The notes under the pieces: model-generated | Seen by the model: the letters and a program-made list of their open reading frames with translations, nothing else | What the model was told of the DNA's origin: nothing | The model's database searches: none | Shown: in pieces, positions 42,979 through 52,693 of the stretch | Layout of the letters: each line of letters starts with the position of its first letter | Position numbering within the stretch: the stretch's first letter is position 1 | Assembly: GCA_963777625.1 (NCBI GenBank) | Contig: CAVZRO010000003.1 | Coordinates: 399,286-463,285, forward strand | From: DATDIC01 sp963777625 | GTDB taxonomy: Bacteria > Pseudomonadota > Alphaproteobacteria > Acetobacterales > Acetobacteraceae | Direction of reading: 5' to 3' | DNA length: 64,000 nucleotides | Made by a program: the position numbers and the translations under genes

Positions 42979-44869
42979 ATGAGCCGGGAGACGAGCCGGG
43001 AGACGCGCCGAACGGGGGTGTTCACTCGCCGCGCCCTGCTCGCAATGGGGGTGCAGATTACGGCGTTGGGGGCGCTTGCGGCGCGTCTGTATCAGGTGCA
43101 GGTGGTTGAGGGAGCCCGCTACGCCACGCTGGCGCGCGACAATAGCGTGAGCCTGCGCATGATTGCGCCGCCGCGGGGCCGCATCCTGGATCGGTTTGGG
43201 GCGGTGGTGGCCGGCAACAAGCAGAACTGGCGGGCGCTGCTGATCGCCGAACAAAGCTCTGACATCGGACATACTCTGGATGTGTTTTCGCAGATTGTCC
43301 CGCTGGACGACCACGAGCGGGCAAGGATCGAGCGCGACGTAAAGCGGCACCGCCGTTTCGTGCCGATACTCGTGCGAGACTTCCTGAGCTGGGACGACAT
43401 GGCGCGTGTCGAGGTCAATGCGCCGGAACTGCCGGGCATCTTGATCGATGTCGGTGCCACGCGGGTCTATCCATTTGGCGACCTGCTTTCGCATGTTATC
43501 GGTTACGTGGCGCCGCCGAGCGAAAGCGACGTGAATGGCGATCCGATGATGTCGCTGCCCGGCATCCGGGTCGGCCGCGCCGGGATCGAGAAGTCCCGGG
43601 AAGTGGAGCTGCGCGGCCGGGCGGGGGATGTGCAGCTTGAAGTGAACGCCTATGGCCGCGTGATTCGCGAACTGGGGCGGCAGGAAGGTGCCCCGGGGGA
43701 CGATGTCGAGCTGGCGCTGGACCTGGATCTGCAACGGACAGTTCGCGCGCGGCTGGGCGACGAGAGCGCCAGCGCGGTCGGTACTCGACTGCCGCAATGG
43801 CGAAGTGCTGGCGATGGTGAGTAATCCGTCGTTCGACCCGAGCCTGTTCAATTCCGGAATTCCCCAGGCGCAGTGGCAGAGCTGGATGAGCAATCCACGC
43901 GATCCGCTGGTGAACAAGGCGGTTAACGGTCTGTATGCGCCGGGTTCGACGTTCAAGATGGCGGTGGCGCTGGCCGCGTTACAGTCGCGGGCGATCACAG
44001 CGACCGAGCATTTTTTCTGTCCCGGTTATTTCGACCTAGGCAATGCGCGGTTTCATTGCTGGCGGATCGGGGGTCATGGTTCACTCGATTTGCGCGGCGG
44101 TCTGAAGAACAGTTGCGATGTGTTTTTCTATCAGGTGGCGCTGAAAGCCGGGATCGATCCGATAGCAGCGATGGCGCACCGGCTTGGGATGGGGACGCCG
44201 CTTGAAATCGACCTGCCGGCGCAGCAGGTGGGGCTGATTCCGACGCGTGAGTGGCGTCGCGGGCATGGCCATGCGTGGAATCTCGGCGACACGGTGGTAA
44301 GCGGGATCGGGCAGGGATTCATCCAGGTCACTCCGTTGCAGCTTGCCACCTATGTGGCGCGGGTTGCCACCGGGCGCGCCGTGGAGCCGCATCTGACGCG
44401 CAAGATAGGCGGCGAGTTGCTACCGGGAAACCACGCGGAAGACTGGCCAGACCTGGGAATTTCGGCGCGGTTTATGGCGGCCGTGCGTGAGGGGATGTGG
44501 GCGGTCGTCAATGCCAGAGGGGGAACAGCTCCAGAGGCGCGGCTGCCCGATGCGCATGTTCAGATGGCAGGGAAGACCGGCTCGGCGCAGGTCCGACGCG
44601 TGTCGCGAGAGCAGCGCGAACACGGGTTCGACAGTTCCAAGCTACCCTGGAAATACCGGCCGAATGCATTGTTCGTGGCGTATGCGCCCTATGACGCGCC
44701 GCAATACGCCGTATCCGTCGTGATCGAGCACGGCAACGCCGGAGCCACTGCGGCAGGGCCGGTGGCGCGCGATATCATGATGGCGGCCTTGAGGCGGGAT
44801 CCGATAAATCGGCCGAACGCCCCGGAAGCAGGCCCGGGCGATCAAGTGGCGCAGGTGAGCCCGCCATGA
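42979..44869 (+). CDS. mrdA: Penicillin-binding protein 2, interrupted by a +1 frameshift
   Basis: Read across one extra base near 43780 the product is a 629-residue PBP2. It has an N-terminal membrane anchor (FTRRALLAMGVQITALGALA), the dimerisation domain (LRMIAPPRGRILDRFGAVVA) and a transpeptidase domain with the SxxK serine in APGSTFKM near residue 320, SCD in GLKNSCDVFFYQV, and KTG in MAGKTGSAQVRR near residue 532. Without the correction the first frame stops at 43824 and loses the catalytic domain; codons SASAV then VLDCRNGEVLAMVSNPS join exactly if one G is removed. The enzyme cross-links side-wall peptidoglycan with RodA and is normally essential. Confidence 0.92.
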
Positions 44870-46011
44870 TGGATCGCCGGCTGTGGCGGGAGCCGTCCTT
44901 CGATCTGATCAATAAGCTGTTCAGAATCAATTGGTTGTACGTGCTGTTGCTGTGCGCGCTGGCGGGGGTGGGATATATCGCGCTGTATAGCGTGGGGGGC
45001 GGGTCGGCGGCACCATACGCGGCCCGGCACGCGCTCCGCTTTGCCGCCGGGCTGACGCTGCTGATTGCGATCGCGTTGATCGATATCCGCTTTATCGCCC
45101 GGCTTGCGTGGCCCGCTTACGCTGTGGCGCTCGCGCTTCTGGTGGCAGTGGCGCATTTCGGGCATGTCGGGAAAGGAGCACAACGCTGGATCGAATTCGG
45201 GGGGCTCGAACTGCAGCCGTCCGAACTGATGAAGATCGCGCTCGTGCTGGCGCTGGCATCGTGGTTCCACCGCGCTTCCTGGGAGCGTATCGGCAATCCG
45301 CTGTTTCTGGTGCCGCCGGTGGCGGCGATCGCGGTCCCGGCCGGGCTGATATTGAAGGAGCCGAACCTCGGAACGGCAGTGATACTGATCGTGCTTGGGG
45401 TCGCGATCCTGTTTGCGGCCGGTGTACGGTGGTGGAAGTTTGCGCTGGTTCTGCTGCCGATCCCGTTTGCCGCGCAACTCGCTTACAATCACCTGCACGA
45501 ATATCAGAAGGCCAGGATCGACACCTTTCTACATCCCGAAAGCGATCCGCTTGGGGCTGGCTATAACATAATCCAATCGAAGATCGCGCTCGGATCGGGA
45601 GGCATGTGGGGGCAGGGATTCCTCCATGGCACGCAAGGTCAGCTCGATTTCCTGCCGGAGAAGCAGACCGATTTCATTTTTACGATCATCGGCGAAGAGT
45701 TCGGCTTTATGGGGGCGCTCGCGGTAATCGTTCTGCTGTGCGCGATCAGCCTTGGCGGCATGGTGATCGCGCTGCGCTGCCGGCACCAGTTCGGCCGGCT
45801 GGTGGCATTTGGATTGTCGCTGAACTTCTTTCTGTATGTGTTCGTCAATATCGCCATGGTGATGGGCGTGATCCCGGTTGGCGGTGTGCCGTTGCCGTTG
45901 GTCTCGCATGGCGGGTCGGCGGTGATCACGGTGATGATCGGATTCGGATTGCTGGTGTCGGTACACGTGCATCGGGATGTCGAGTTCGCGAACCGCCAGG
46001 ACATGCAATGA
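44866..46011 (+). CDS. rodA: Peptidoglycan glycosyltransferase RodA
   Basis: A 381-residue SEDS-family protein with ten predicted membrane segments. Family motifs include GKGAQRWIEFGGLELQPSE and LMKIALVLALASW near residue 105, ILKEPNLGTAVILIVLG, and the long C-terminal block FLPEKQTDFIFTIIGEEFGF followed by VIPVGGVPLPLVSHGGSAV. It polymerises lipid II for the elongasome with PBP2. The start ATG overlaps the mrdA stop by four bases. It ends 17 bases before the convergent uracil-DNA glycosylase gene. Confidence 0.96.
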   Translation: MMDRRLWREPSFDLINKLFRINWLYVLLLCALAGVGYIALYSVGGGSAAPYAARHALRFAAGLTLLIAIALIDIRFIARLAWPAYAVALALLVAVAHFGHVGKGAQRWIEFGGLELQPSELMKIALVLALASWFHRASWERIGNPLFLVPPVAAIAVPAGLILKEPNLGTAVILIVLGVAILFAAGVRWWKFALVLLPIPFAAQLAYNHLHEYQKARIDTFLHPESDPLGAGYNIIQSKIALGSGGMWGQGFLHGTQGQLDFLPEKQTDFIFTIIGEEFGFMGALAVIVLLCAISLGGMVIALRCRHQFGRLVAFGLSLNFFLYVFVNIAMVMGVIPVGGVPLPLVSHGGSAVITVMIGFGLLVSVHVHRDVEFANRQDMQ

Positions 46012-46028
46012 CGGCGTGGCCGACCAGT

Positions 46029-46661
46029 TCAGATCCGTGCCAGGAGTGAGCGGAGGGTCGCTTCGAACATCTCGGCGGTTAGCTTGCCGGTGTTCGTGTT
46101 CAGACGGGATACGTGATAGCTGTCGCCCAGGAGCAGTCCGCCGGGGAGTTCGTGAATTGCCCCATGAGCAAAGCGGAGATGCGAGGGGCGCAGACCGAAG
46201 GCCCGTACTATCGCCGTGTGGGCTACGACCCCAAGGGCCAGAATAGCGCGCAGGTTGGTCATCGCGTGCAGCTCGTCAACCAGGAACCGGTTGCAGGTGG
46301 TAACCTCGACCGGTTTCGGCAGGTTTGCCGGGGGAACGCAGCGCACCGCGTTGACGATACGGCATCTTTCCAGGTGCAGGCTGTCGTCCGGTCGTGCGGC
46401 GTAGAGCCCGGTGGCCAGTCCGAGGTGCAGCAAGGTGCGGTAGAGCAGGATGCCGGCGTGATCACCGGTGAACGGACGTCCGGTGCGGTTGGCGCCACGC
46501 AGTCCCGGCGCCAGACCAACAATCAGCAATGGTGCGTCCTGGGGGCCAAACCCGGGCACTGGAGCATTGAACCAATCTGGATTTTGCGCCCGGTTTACTG
46601 CCCGGTACTCGGCGAGGCGCGGGCACAGGGGGCAATCGGGCGCCGGTCCCGGTCCGTTCAC
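46029..46661 (-). CDS. Family 5 uracil-DNA glycosylase (UdgB-like)
   Basis: A 210-residue iron-sulfur uracil-DNA glycosylase. The N-terminal cysteine pair is in DCPLCPRLAEYR, motif 1 reads LIVGLAPGLRGANRTGRPFT with GD next, as in family 5 enzymes, the other cluster cysteines lie in the middle (CRIVNAVRCVPPANLPKP), and motif 2 is DSYHVSRLNTNTGKLT near residue 182. It removes uracil and deaminated bases from DNA. It starts inside the last codons of the NYN-domain gene (four-base overlap), so the two are co-translated. Confidence 0.88.
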   Translation of the reverse strand: MNGPGPAPDCPLCPRLAEYRAVNRAQNPDWFNAPVPGFGPQDAPLLIVGLAPGLRGANRTGRPFTGDHAGILLYRTLLHLGLATGLYAARPDDSLHLERCRIVNAVRCVPPANLPKPVEVTTCNRFLVDELHAMTNLRAILALGVVAHTAIVRAFGLRPSHLRFAHGAIHELPGGLLLGDSYHVSRLNTNTGKLTAEMFEATLRSLLARI

Positions 46662-47263
46662 GCGAGGTCGGAGGCCTCCTGAAACGGATCCGCCGGGGTA
46701 TGGCGTATCGGCGTGGGCCGGGTACGCGGCTCGGTCTGCCGGCGGGTGAATTCGGGTGCGATGTCGGCCAGTTCGAGGAACTGATCGGCCTGGCGCCGCA
46801 ATTCGTCGGCGATCATCGGCGGGCTGGTGCGAATGGAAGAGACGACCGAGACGCGGACGCCCTTGCGCTGCACCGCCTCCACCAGACGGCGGAAATCGGA
46901 GTCGCCACTAAACAGCACGGCGTGGTCGAGCCGTGCGCTGAGTTCCAGCATGTCCACGGCGACTTCGATATCCATGTTGCCTTTGATGCGCCGGCGGCCG
47001 GCTGAATCGGTGAACTCCTTCGCCGGTTTGGTGACGAGAGTGTAGCCGTTGTAGGCCAGCCAATCGGTCAGCGGCTTCAGAGGCGAGTAATCCTCGGTCT
47101 CGAGGACCGCCGAGTAGTAATATGCGCGAATTACGTGGGTCTGGCGGCGGAAGAACTCCAGCAGGTTGCGGTAATCGACGTCGAAGCCGAGGTTGCGCGA
47201 GGCGGAGTAGAGATTGGCTCCATCGATGAACAGCGCGACTCTCTCTGTCGGCAGGAAATGCAT
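46658..47263 (-). CDS. NYN-domain (LabA/DUF88) putative ribonuclease
   Basis: A 201-residue protein with the PIN-like NYN fold. The acidic metal-site residues are visible in RVALFIDGANLYSASRNLG near the start, KGNMDIEVAVDMLELSA near residue 98 and HAVLFSGDSDFRRLVEAVQR near residue 118, followed by GVRVSVVSSIRTSPPMIADE. Proteins of this family are predicted single-strand RNA nucleases. The last 40 residues are a polar tail. It is divergent from folK and overlaps the uracil-DNA glycosylase gene downstream. Confidence 0.88.
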   Translation of the reverse strand: MHFLPTERVALFIDGANLYSASRNLGFDVDYRNLLEFFRRQTHVIRAYYYSAVLETEDYSPLKPLTDWLAYNGYTLVTKPAKEFTDSAGRRRIKGNMDIEVAVDMLELSARLDHAVLFSGDSDFRRLVEAVQRKGVRVSVVSSIRTSPPMIADELRRQADQFLELADIAPEFTRRQTEPRTRPTPIRHTPADPFQEASDLA

Positions 47264-47398
47264 GCGGCGGGTCCTTGATAGCGTGTATCAGAAGCTGCGC
47301 GGAACGGACCAAGCGGTCATCCGGGGCGGCAGGGCGAAGGAGTATTCCATGTCCCGCCGCAAAAGTGAAACACGCCCGTGTGCAGGCGGCACTGGTTG

Positions 47399-47881
47399 AT
47401 GATTCTCGTGGCGATCGGGGCAAATCTGCCCGGGGTGGGCGGCCAGCCGCCGATCGAGACCTGCCGGGCGGCGGCATTGGCACTGGATCGCTTGCAGGGG
47501 CTTCGGCTGGTGGGTCTTTCGCGATGGTATCGGACGAGGCCGGAGCCACAAAGCGATCAGCCTGACTATGTGAACGGGGTGGCGCATTTGTCGGGCAACA
47601 CCGATCCGGCAACATTACTTGGCGCGTTGCTGCGGATCGAAGCGGCGGCCGGGCGGGAACGTACCGTCGCGAACGCCGCGCGTTCTCTGGACCTGGATAT
47701 TATCGCCATGGATGCGTTGGTGCGTGATAGACCTGACCCCGTGCTGCCGCACCCGCGCGCGCATCAGCGGGGTTTCGTGTTGCTGCCGCTACGGGACGTC
47801 GCGCCACGATGGGTGCATCCCCGCCTGGGACGGAGCGTGGAGGCGTTGATTGCCGAGCTTTCACCAGCGGCCGGCGGATGA
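47399..47881 (+). CDS. folK: Dihydropteridine pyrophosphokinase (HPPK)
   Basis: A 160-residue folate-pathway enzyme that transfers pyrophosphate from ATP to 6-hydroxymethyl-7,8-dihydropterin in the cytoplasm. Family marks are MILVAIGANLPG at the start, LSRWYRTRP, the central aspartates in RSLDLDIIAMDALV and the C-terminal LPHPRAHQRGFVLLPLRDVA. ATG 47399 matches the family start; the binding site is weak (AGGCGG). The next gene is rpoZ after 95 bases. Confidence 0.93.
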   Translation: MILVAIGANLPGVGGQPPIETCRAAALALDRLQGLRLVGLSRWYRTRPEPQSDQPDYVNGVAHLSGNTDPATLLGALLRIEAAAGRERTVANAARSLDLDIIAMDALVRDRPDPVLPHPRAHQRGFVLLPLRDVAPRWVHPRLGRSVEALIAELSPAAGG

Positions 47882-47976
47882 TTTGAGTTTGGCAGCACGT
47901 CCCAGCGGTTCCTTGCAAAACAGGCGCTGCCGGCCTACATCGTGAGCTTCCTCTGCCTTTACTGGAGACTGAGCGC

Positions 47977-48381
47977 ATGGCCCGCGTAACCGTTGAAGAC
48001 TGCGTTCAGAAGGTCCCGAACCGATTCGAACTCGTGCTGTTTGCTGCCCAACGTGCCCGCAACCTGAGCCGGGGCGAAGAGCTGACGGTCGATCGTGACA
48101 ACGACAAGAATCCGGTGGTTGCGCTGCGGGAAATCGCCGATGAGACGGTCGAGCTTTCCAAGCTGGAGCAGGACCTGATCCGCTCGTTGTCGCGGACGCC
48201 AGAGCCGGAGCCGGCCGACGAGGAGGTGTTGGACCTGATTCCGACCGATCAGAACATCTTCGGGCTGCAGGATGTGACGGCCGAGGAAGAGGCGGCCAAC
48301 CTGCCGGCCGAAAGCGAGGAGATGTCGCCCGAGGATCTCGAGGCGGCTATCGAGGCGGAGCTTGGCGGACGGCACCGCTAA
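47977..48381 (+). CDS. rpoZ: RNA polymerase omega subunit
   Basis: A 134-residue omega subunit. MARVTVEDCVQKVPNRFELV then LFAAQRARNLSRGEEL is the conserved core that wraps the beta-prime C-terminus, and an acidic tail (TAEEEAANLPAESEEMSPED) follows, as in alphaproteobacteria. It lies directly upstream of rsh, a common arrangement that couples the polymerase subunit to the enzyme for ppGpp, which acts at the omega/beta-prime interface. Confidence 0.95.
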   Translation: MARVTVEDCVQKVPNRFELVLFAAQRARNLSRGEELTVDRDNDKNPVVALREIADETVELSKLEQDLIRSLSRTPEPEPADEEVLDLIPTDQNIFGLQDVTAEEEAANLPAESEEMSPEDLEAAIEAELGGRHR

Positions 48382-48402
48382 CAGCGCGAGCCAATCCCGG
48401 CG

Positions 48403-50730
48403 ATGAGCACGGGCACCTTCGGACCCAGGGTCCCGGTGCCCGTATGCGCGCCGCCGGACCTGCCTTCCAGGCATTATGCCCCTGAGGGGATTGCGCAGAC
48501 AGAAGCGCGATCTGGGGCGGAAGCGCGATCTGGGGCTGAAGCACGGCCGGGCGTCATTCGCCAGTTTGAGCTGACCGAAAAGATTCACGCTTATGATCCC
48601 AGAGCAGACACGGCGCTGATCGACGCCGCCTATGTTCTGGCGATGAAGGCGCACGGCGCGCAGAAGCGGGACAACGGCGATCCTTATATTACGCATCCGC
48701 TGGCCGTGGCGGATATTCTTGCCGGATACCATCTGGATACAGCCAGTATTACGACGGCGCTGTTGCATGATGTGGTGGAGGACACATCGGTCAGGCTGCC
48801 AGAGATCGAGAGCCGTTTCGGGAGCGAGATAGCCGCGCTCGTCGATGGGGTGACGAAGCTGACGCGCCTGGAACTGCAGTCCGATCGGACCAAGCAGGCT
48901 GAAAACTTCCGCAAGCTCGTGCTTGCCATCAGCCGGGACATCCGAGTGCTGCTGGTGAAGCTCGCGGACCGATTGCACAACATGCGGACTTTGCATTTCG
49001 TGCGAGATCCCGAGCGGCGAAAGCGGATAGCGCGCGAGACGATGGATATCTATGCGCCGCTGGCCGAGCGCATCGGCATGGATACCGTGAAGGTTGAGCT
49101 GCAAACGCTGGCATTCTCGCAGTTGGAGCCGGAAGCCTATGACACGATTCAGGCGCGGCTGAATTTCCTGCGTGGTCAGGGCGCTGATGTTATCGAAGAG
49201 GTGCGGCGGGACCTGCGGCGAGTGTGCGAGAGCTCCGGGATCGAAGTCATCGAGGTGACCGGACGGGAAAAGTCGCCTTTTTCGATCTGGGAGAAGATGC
49301 AGCAACGGAATGTCGCTTTCGAGCAGTTGTCGGACATTATGGCGTTCCGCATCGCGGTGCCGACAAAGGAAGCCTGCTACGCCGCGCTGGGCGCCGTGCA
49401 CTCGGCGTTTCCGGTGATCGCGGGTCGGTTCAAGGACTATATTTCGACACCGAAATCCAATGGTTACCAGAGCGTGCATACCGGCGTAACGCTGCGTCAG
49501 CCGCATAACCAAAAGATCGAGGTGCAGATCCGAACTCAGGAAATGCATGAGGTGGCTGAGGCTGGAGTAGCCGCCCACTGGCTGTATAAGCAGTTGGATG
49601 CGGGCGGGAAAACGTCACTGAACGACCTGCACCGATTCCGCTGGGTGCAGGATCTGCTCGAAATATTGGAGAACTCGTCGGCGCCCGACGAATTTTTCGA
49701 GAATACCAAGCTGGAGTTGTATGGAGATCAGGTCTTCTGCTTCACCCCCAAAGGGCAGCTTATTCAGCTTCCGCGGGGGGCGACTCCGGTCGACTTCGCT
49801 TATGCGGTGCACAGTCAGATCGGGGATACCTGTGTCGGCGCCAAGGTGAACGGCCGGCTGATGCCGTTGCGGTATCAACTGCAGAACGGCGATCAGGTGG
49901 AGATCATGGTCTCCCGCGGGGGGACGCCGTCGTCGCAGTGGGAACGCTTTGTCGTAACCGGAAAAGCGCGGTCACGTATCCGCCGGTTCATGCACCAGCA
50001 GCAGCGGCAGGAGCACCTGGATGCCGGCCGCGCGGAACTGGCCAAAGCCTTTCGGCAGGCCGGTGTGGACGGGTCGGAAAAGGCTCTTGAACCGGCATTG
50101 AAGACACTGAAGTTCGCCTCGGTCGAAGACCTGGCGATTGCGGTGGGCAACGGCAATATAGGACCGCGGGACGCGGTGCATGCCGCGTACCCCGAATTGC
50201 GGCAGACGCCGCGTGCACCGCGGGTGGTTTCCACGTTGCCGTCACGCCCGGCCGGCCGCGGATTGCGGCTGGACAGCGGGATGCCGATCAGCGGTCTGGT
50301 CCCGGGAATGGCATATCACTTTGCCGGCTGCTGCCATCCGGTTCCGGGTGACGACATCGTCGGGATCGTCGCGACCGGGAAGGGGGTGACCATTCACGCG
50401 CGCGACTGCCAAACGCTCGAGAGCTTTGCGGCGACGCCGGAGCGATTCATCGACGTTGCCTGGAACCCGGAGGCTTTGGAGCGTCCGGTCAATCACACCG
50501 CGCGCATTAGCGTAATTGCCGAAAACGAGCCTGCGGCGCTGGCCGATCTTACCAACACGTTGGCAAAACACGAAGGCGCGGTCTCGAATTTGAAAATTGT
50601 CAACAGACAACAGGATTTCATGGAGATATTGGCGGATGTCGATGTTCGTGATGTCGGACATCTGGCCAAGGTGATTGCCGGATTGCGGGGCATGAACCGG
50701 ATCAAGAGTGTAGAACGGGCAAGGAGCTAG
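48403..50730 (+). CDS. rsh: Bifunctional (p)ppGpp synthetase/hydrolase (Rsh)
   Basis: A 775-residue stringent-response enzyme with all domains: the HD hydrolase (ITTALLHDVVEDTS near residue 122), the synthetase (RFKDYISTPKSNGYQSVHTG near residue 342), TGS (CFTPKGQLIQLPRGATPVDF near residue 446) and a C-terminal ACT domain (VIAENEPAALADLTNTLAKH). Both catalytic halves keep their key residues, so it can make and degrade ppGpp, as expected for the single Rsh of alphaproteobacteria. The first 45 residues are a variable extension containing three 18-base tandem repeats. The ATG lies 21 bases after rpoZ. Confidence 0.96.
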   Translation: MSTGTFGPRVPVPVCAPPDLPSRHYAPEGIAQTEARSGAEARSGAEARPGVIRQFELTEKIHAYDPRADTALIDAAYVLAMKAHGAQKRDNGDPYITHPLAVADILAGYHLDTASITTALLHDVVEDTSVRLPEIESRFGSEIAALVDGVTKLTRLELQSDRTKQAENFRKLVLAISRDIRVLLVKLADRLHNMRTLHFVRDPERRKRIARETMDIYAPLAERIGMDTVKVELQTLAFSQLEPEAYDTIQARLNFLRGQGADVIEEVRRDLRRVCESSGIEVIEVTGREKSPFSIWEKMQQRNVAFEQLSDIMAFRIAVPTKEACYAALGAVHSAFPVIAGRFKDYISTPKSNGYQSVHTGVTLRQPHNQKIEVQIRTQEMHEVAEAGVAAHWLYKQLDAGGKTSLNDLHRFRWVQDLLEILENSSAPDEFFENTKLELYGDQVFCFTPKGQLIQLPRGATPVDFAYAVHSQIGDTCVGAKVNGRLMPLRYQLQNGDQVEIMVSRGGTPSSQWERFVVTGKARSRIRRFMHQQQRQEHLDAGRAELAKAFRQAGVDGSEKALEPALKTLKFASVEDLAIAVGNGNIGPRDAVHAAYPELRQTPRAPRVVSTLPSRPAGRGLRLDSGMPISGLVPGMAYHFAGCCHPVPGDDIVGIVATGKGVTIHARDCQTLESFAATPERFIDVAWNPEALERPVNHTARISVIAENEPAALADLTNTLAKHEGAVSNLKIVNRQQDFMEILADVDVRDVGHLAKVIAGLRGMNRIKSVERARS
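48502..48555 (+). repeat. Three 18-base tandem repeats inside rsh
   Basis: Two copies of GAAGCGCGATCTGGGGC plus one variable base at 48502 and 48520 are followed by a third, diverged copy at 48538. They encode EARSGA, EARSGA and EARPGV near residue 35, in the unconserved N-terminal extension. The unit is a multiple of three, so copy changes would not break the frame. Confidence 0.85.
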
Positions 50731-50739
50731 TTCGCACGG

Positions 50740-51150
50740 ATGATCATCGGCCTGGGATCCGACCTGATGGATATTCGCCGAATTGAGGCCGTGATCGAGC
50801 GGCACGGCGATCGATTTCTTGAGCGGGTGTTCACTGTAACGGAGCGCGCGAAAGCGGCCCGACGCGCGGAGCGGATCCGGGCGGGGACATTCGCCAAGCG
50901 CTTCGCGGCAAAGGAGGCGGCGGCAAAGGCCCTCGGCACCGGCTTTCGGCGAGGTGTGTTCTTTGCCGATCTGGGGGTGGTGAACCTGCCCTCCGGCCAG
51001 CCGACGATGGAAATGACCGGGGGCGCGGCCCGGCGGCTGGCGGAGATTACGCCGCCCGGTATGCTGGCCATGGTGGCTCTGACAATGACGGACGAATATC
51101 CGTACGCCTATGCGCAGGTCATCATCTCGGCGGCGCCAGTTCGAGGCTAG
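50740..51150 (+). CDS. acpS: Holo-acyl carrier protein synthase
   Basis: A 136-residue phosphopantetheinyl transferase. The magnesium-binding motifs are MIIGLGSDLMDIRRIEAV at the start and FAKRFAAKEAAAKALGTG near residue 50, with GVFFADLGVVNLPSGQPTME following. It converts apo-ACP to holo-ACP with coenzyme A. It starts nine bases after rsh and lies in the conserved rsh-acpS-lepB-rnc-era order. Confidence 0.95.
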   Translation: MIIGLGSDLMDIRRIEAVIERHGDRFLERVFTVTERAKAARRAERIRAGTFAKRFAAKEAAAKALGTGFRRGVFFADLGVVNLPSGQPTMEMTGGAARRLAEITPPGMLAMVALTMTDEYPYAYAQVIISAAPVRG

Positions 51151-51240
51151 GGTGGAACCATTGCGCGGGTTGCCATTCCTTGACACTGACGGTTCCCATG
51201 CGCTTCATCCGCCGCACTCTGGATCGGATACCCTCCCCGT

Positions 51241-51981
51241 ATGGCTGTAAGTAAGGCGAAGCATAAATCAGGCAGCGTAGTCGATAACGTGAAAACGATC
51301 GTCTATGCAGTCGTCATCGCCGTAATCATCCGGACATTTCTGTTCGAGCCGTTCAACATCCCATCGGGAAGCATGATCCCGACACTGCTTGTCGGCGATT
51401 ATCTGTTCGTGGCGAAGTACAGCTACGGGTTCTCGCGTTTCTCTTTCCCATTCTCGCCGGACTGGTTTTCCGGGCGAGTTTTCGGAAGCGTGCCGCACCG
51501 CGGAGACGTGGTGGTGTTTCGCTATCCACCGGATCCATCCGAGGATTACATCAAGCGGGTTATCGGCCTGCCTGGGGACCATGTGCAGGTGCGGGAGGGT
51601 CAGCTCTACATCAACGGCCAGTTGGTACCGCGGGAACCGGCTGGCGATTACGTCACCGACGAGGATGGCATCCACATGGTGCTGCGCCGTTACAAAGAGG
51701 ACCTGCCCGGCGGCGTGGGCCATTATATTCTGAAGGCCACCGATCAGGGGGACATGAACAACACGAACGAGTACGTGGTGCCGACGAACGAGCTGATGGT
51801 GCTGGGGGACAATCGCGACAACAGCGCCGATAGCCGCTTTTGGGGCTACGTACCGATGGAAAACCTGGTCGGCAAGGCGGAGGTCTTGTTCTTCTCGATC
51901 AATGCCCGTGACCCATGGTGGGAGTTCTGGTTATGGCCGTTCGAGATCCGCTGGGGTCGGATCGGGATGGTGATCCACTGA
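51241..51981 (+). CDS. lepB: Signal peptidase I
   Basis: A 246-residue membrane peptidase. One N-terminal membrane helix (TIVYAVVIAVIIRTFLFEPF) precedes the catalytic serine in FNIPSGSMIPTLLVGDYLFV. The lysine lies in YIKRVIGLPGDHVQVREGQL, and the C-terminal box is LMVLGDNRDNSADSRFWGYV. It removes signal peptides from exported proteins in the periplasm. The sequence is complete and typical, and rnc follows 43 bases later. Confidence 0.96.
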   Translation: MAVSKAKHKSGSVVDNVKTIVYAVVIAVIIRTFLFEPFNIPSGSMIPTLLVGDYLFVAKYSYGFSRFSFPFSPDWFSGRVFGSVPHRGDVVVFRYPPDPSEDYIKRVIGLPGDHVQVREGQLYINGQLVPREPAGDYVTDEDGIHMVLRRYKEDLPGGVGHYILKATDQGDMNNTNEYVVPTNELMVLGDNRDNSADSRFWGYVPMENLVGKAEVLFFSINARDPWWEFWLWPFEIRWGRIGMVIH

Positions 51982-52024
51982 CGACGCTGTCCTGCCGGGC
52001 GGCGGTGCGGCCGGGGTAGGTCGG

Positions 52025-52693
52025 ATGGCAATCCCGATGGAAGAGCTGCTCGGGCACCGGTTCTCTCGCCCTGACCTGTTGCGCGAGGCGCTGACCCATC
52101 GATCGGCGGCACGGCGGGGGCCCCTCGGGGCGGCCTCGAACGAACGGCTGGAATTCATGGGCGACCGGGTTCTGGGGCTGCTGGTTTCGGAATGGCTGGT
52201 CGAGCGCTTTCCGGCGGAGCAGGAAGGTGAACTGGGTCGCCGGCTGGCGCATCTGGTGTCCCAGCCGGTGCTGGCCAGCGTCGCCGAGACGATGGGATTG
52301 GGCGCGGCGCTTTCCGTTTCCCCGAGCGAAGCGAAGGCGGGTGTCAAGCAGCGCGCGACAGTGCTGGCGGACGCGCTGGAAGCGACGCTGGGTGCTCTGT
52401 TCCTGGATGGTGGACTGGACGCGGCGCGCGGGTTTGTGCGCCGCGCCTGGGGGCAGGCGATGAGCGCACAGGCGGAGCCGCCCAAGGATGCCAAGACGAC
52501 GCTTCAGGAATGGGCCCAGAAGCGCGGGCTGGATCTGCCGGCCTATGCACTTGTTCAGCGATCCGGTCCGCCGCACGCGCCGGAATTCACGATCACAGTG
52601 TCGGTCAGCGGGCATAGCGGATCCGGAACGGCCGGAACCCGGAGGGCAGCCGAGCAACTCGCGGCACAAGAGCTGCTACGGAGGCTTGAATGA
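52025..52693 (+). CDS. rnc: Ribonuclease III
   Basis: A 222-residue enzyme. The RNase III signature NERLEFMGDRVLGLLVSEWL lies near residue 38 with its catalytic acidic residues, and the second acidic site is in VLADALEATLGALFLDGGLD. A C-terminal double-stranded RNA-binding domain follows (AKTTLQEWAQKRGLDLPAYA, RAAEQLAAQELL). It matures rRNA and cuts structured RNAs. Its stop overlaps the era start (ATGA). Confidence 0.95.
   Translation: MAIPMEELLGHRFSRPDLLREALTHRSAARRGPLGAASNERLEFMGDRVLGLLVSEWLVERFPAEQEGELGRRLAHLVSQPVLASVAETMGLGAALSVSPSEAKAGVKQRATVLADALEATLGALFLDGGLDAARGFVRRAWGQAMSAQAEPPKDAKTTLQEWAQKRGLDLPAYALVQRSGPPHAPEFTITVSVSGHSGSGTAGTRRAAEQLAAQELLRRLE

Noticed and set aside
42478..43998. 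506-codon frame on the minus strand
   Set aside because: It lies opposite mreD and mrdA, is rich in H, R, Q and P, and has no recognised motif; it is a shadow frame.
47959..49578. 539-codon frame on the minus strand
   Set aside because: It runs opposite rpoZ and rsh, which have full homology; a shadow.
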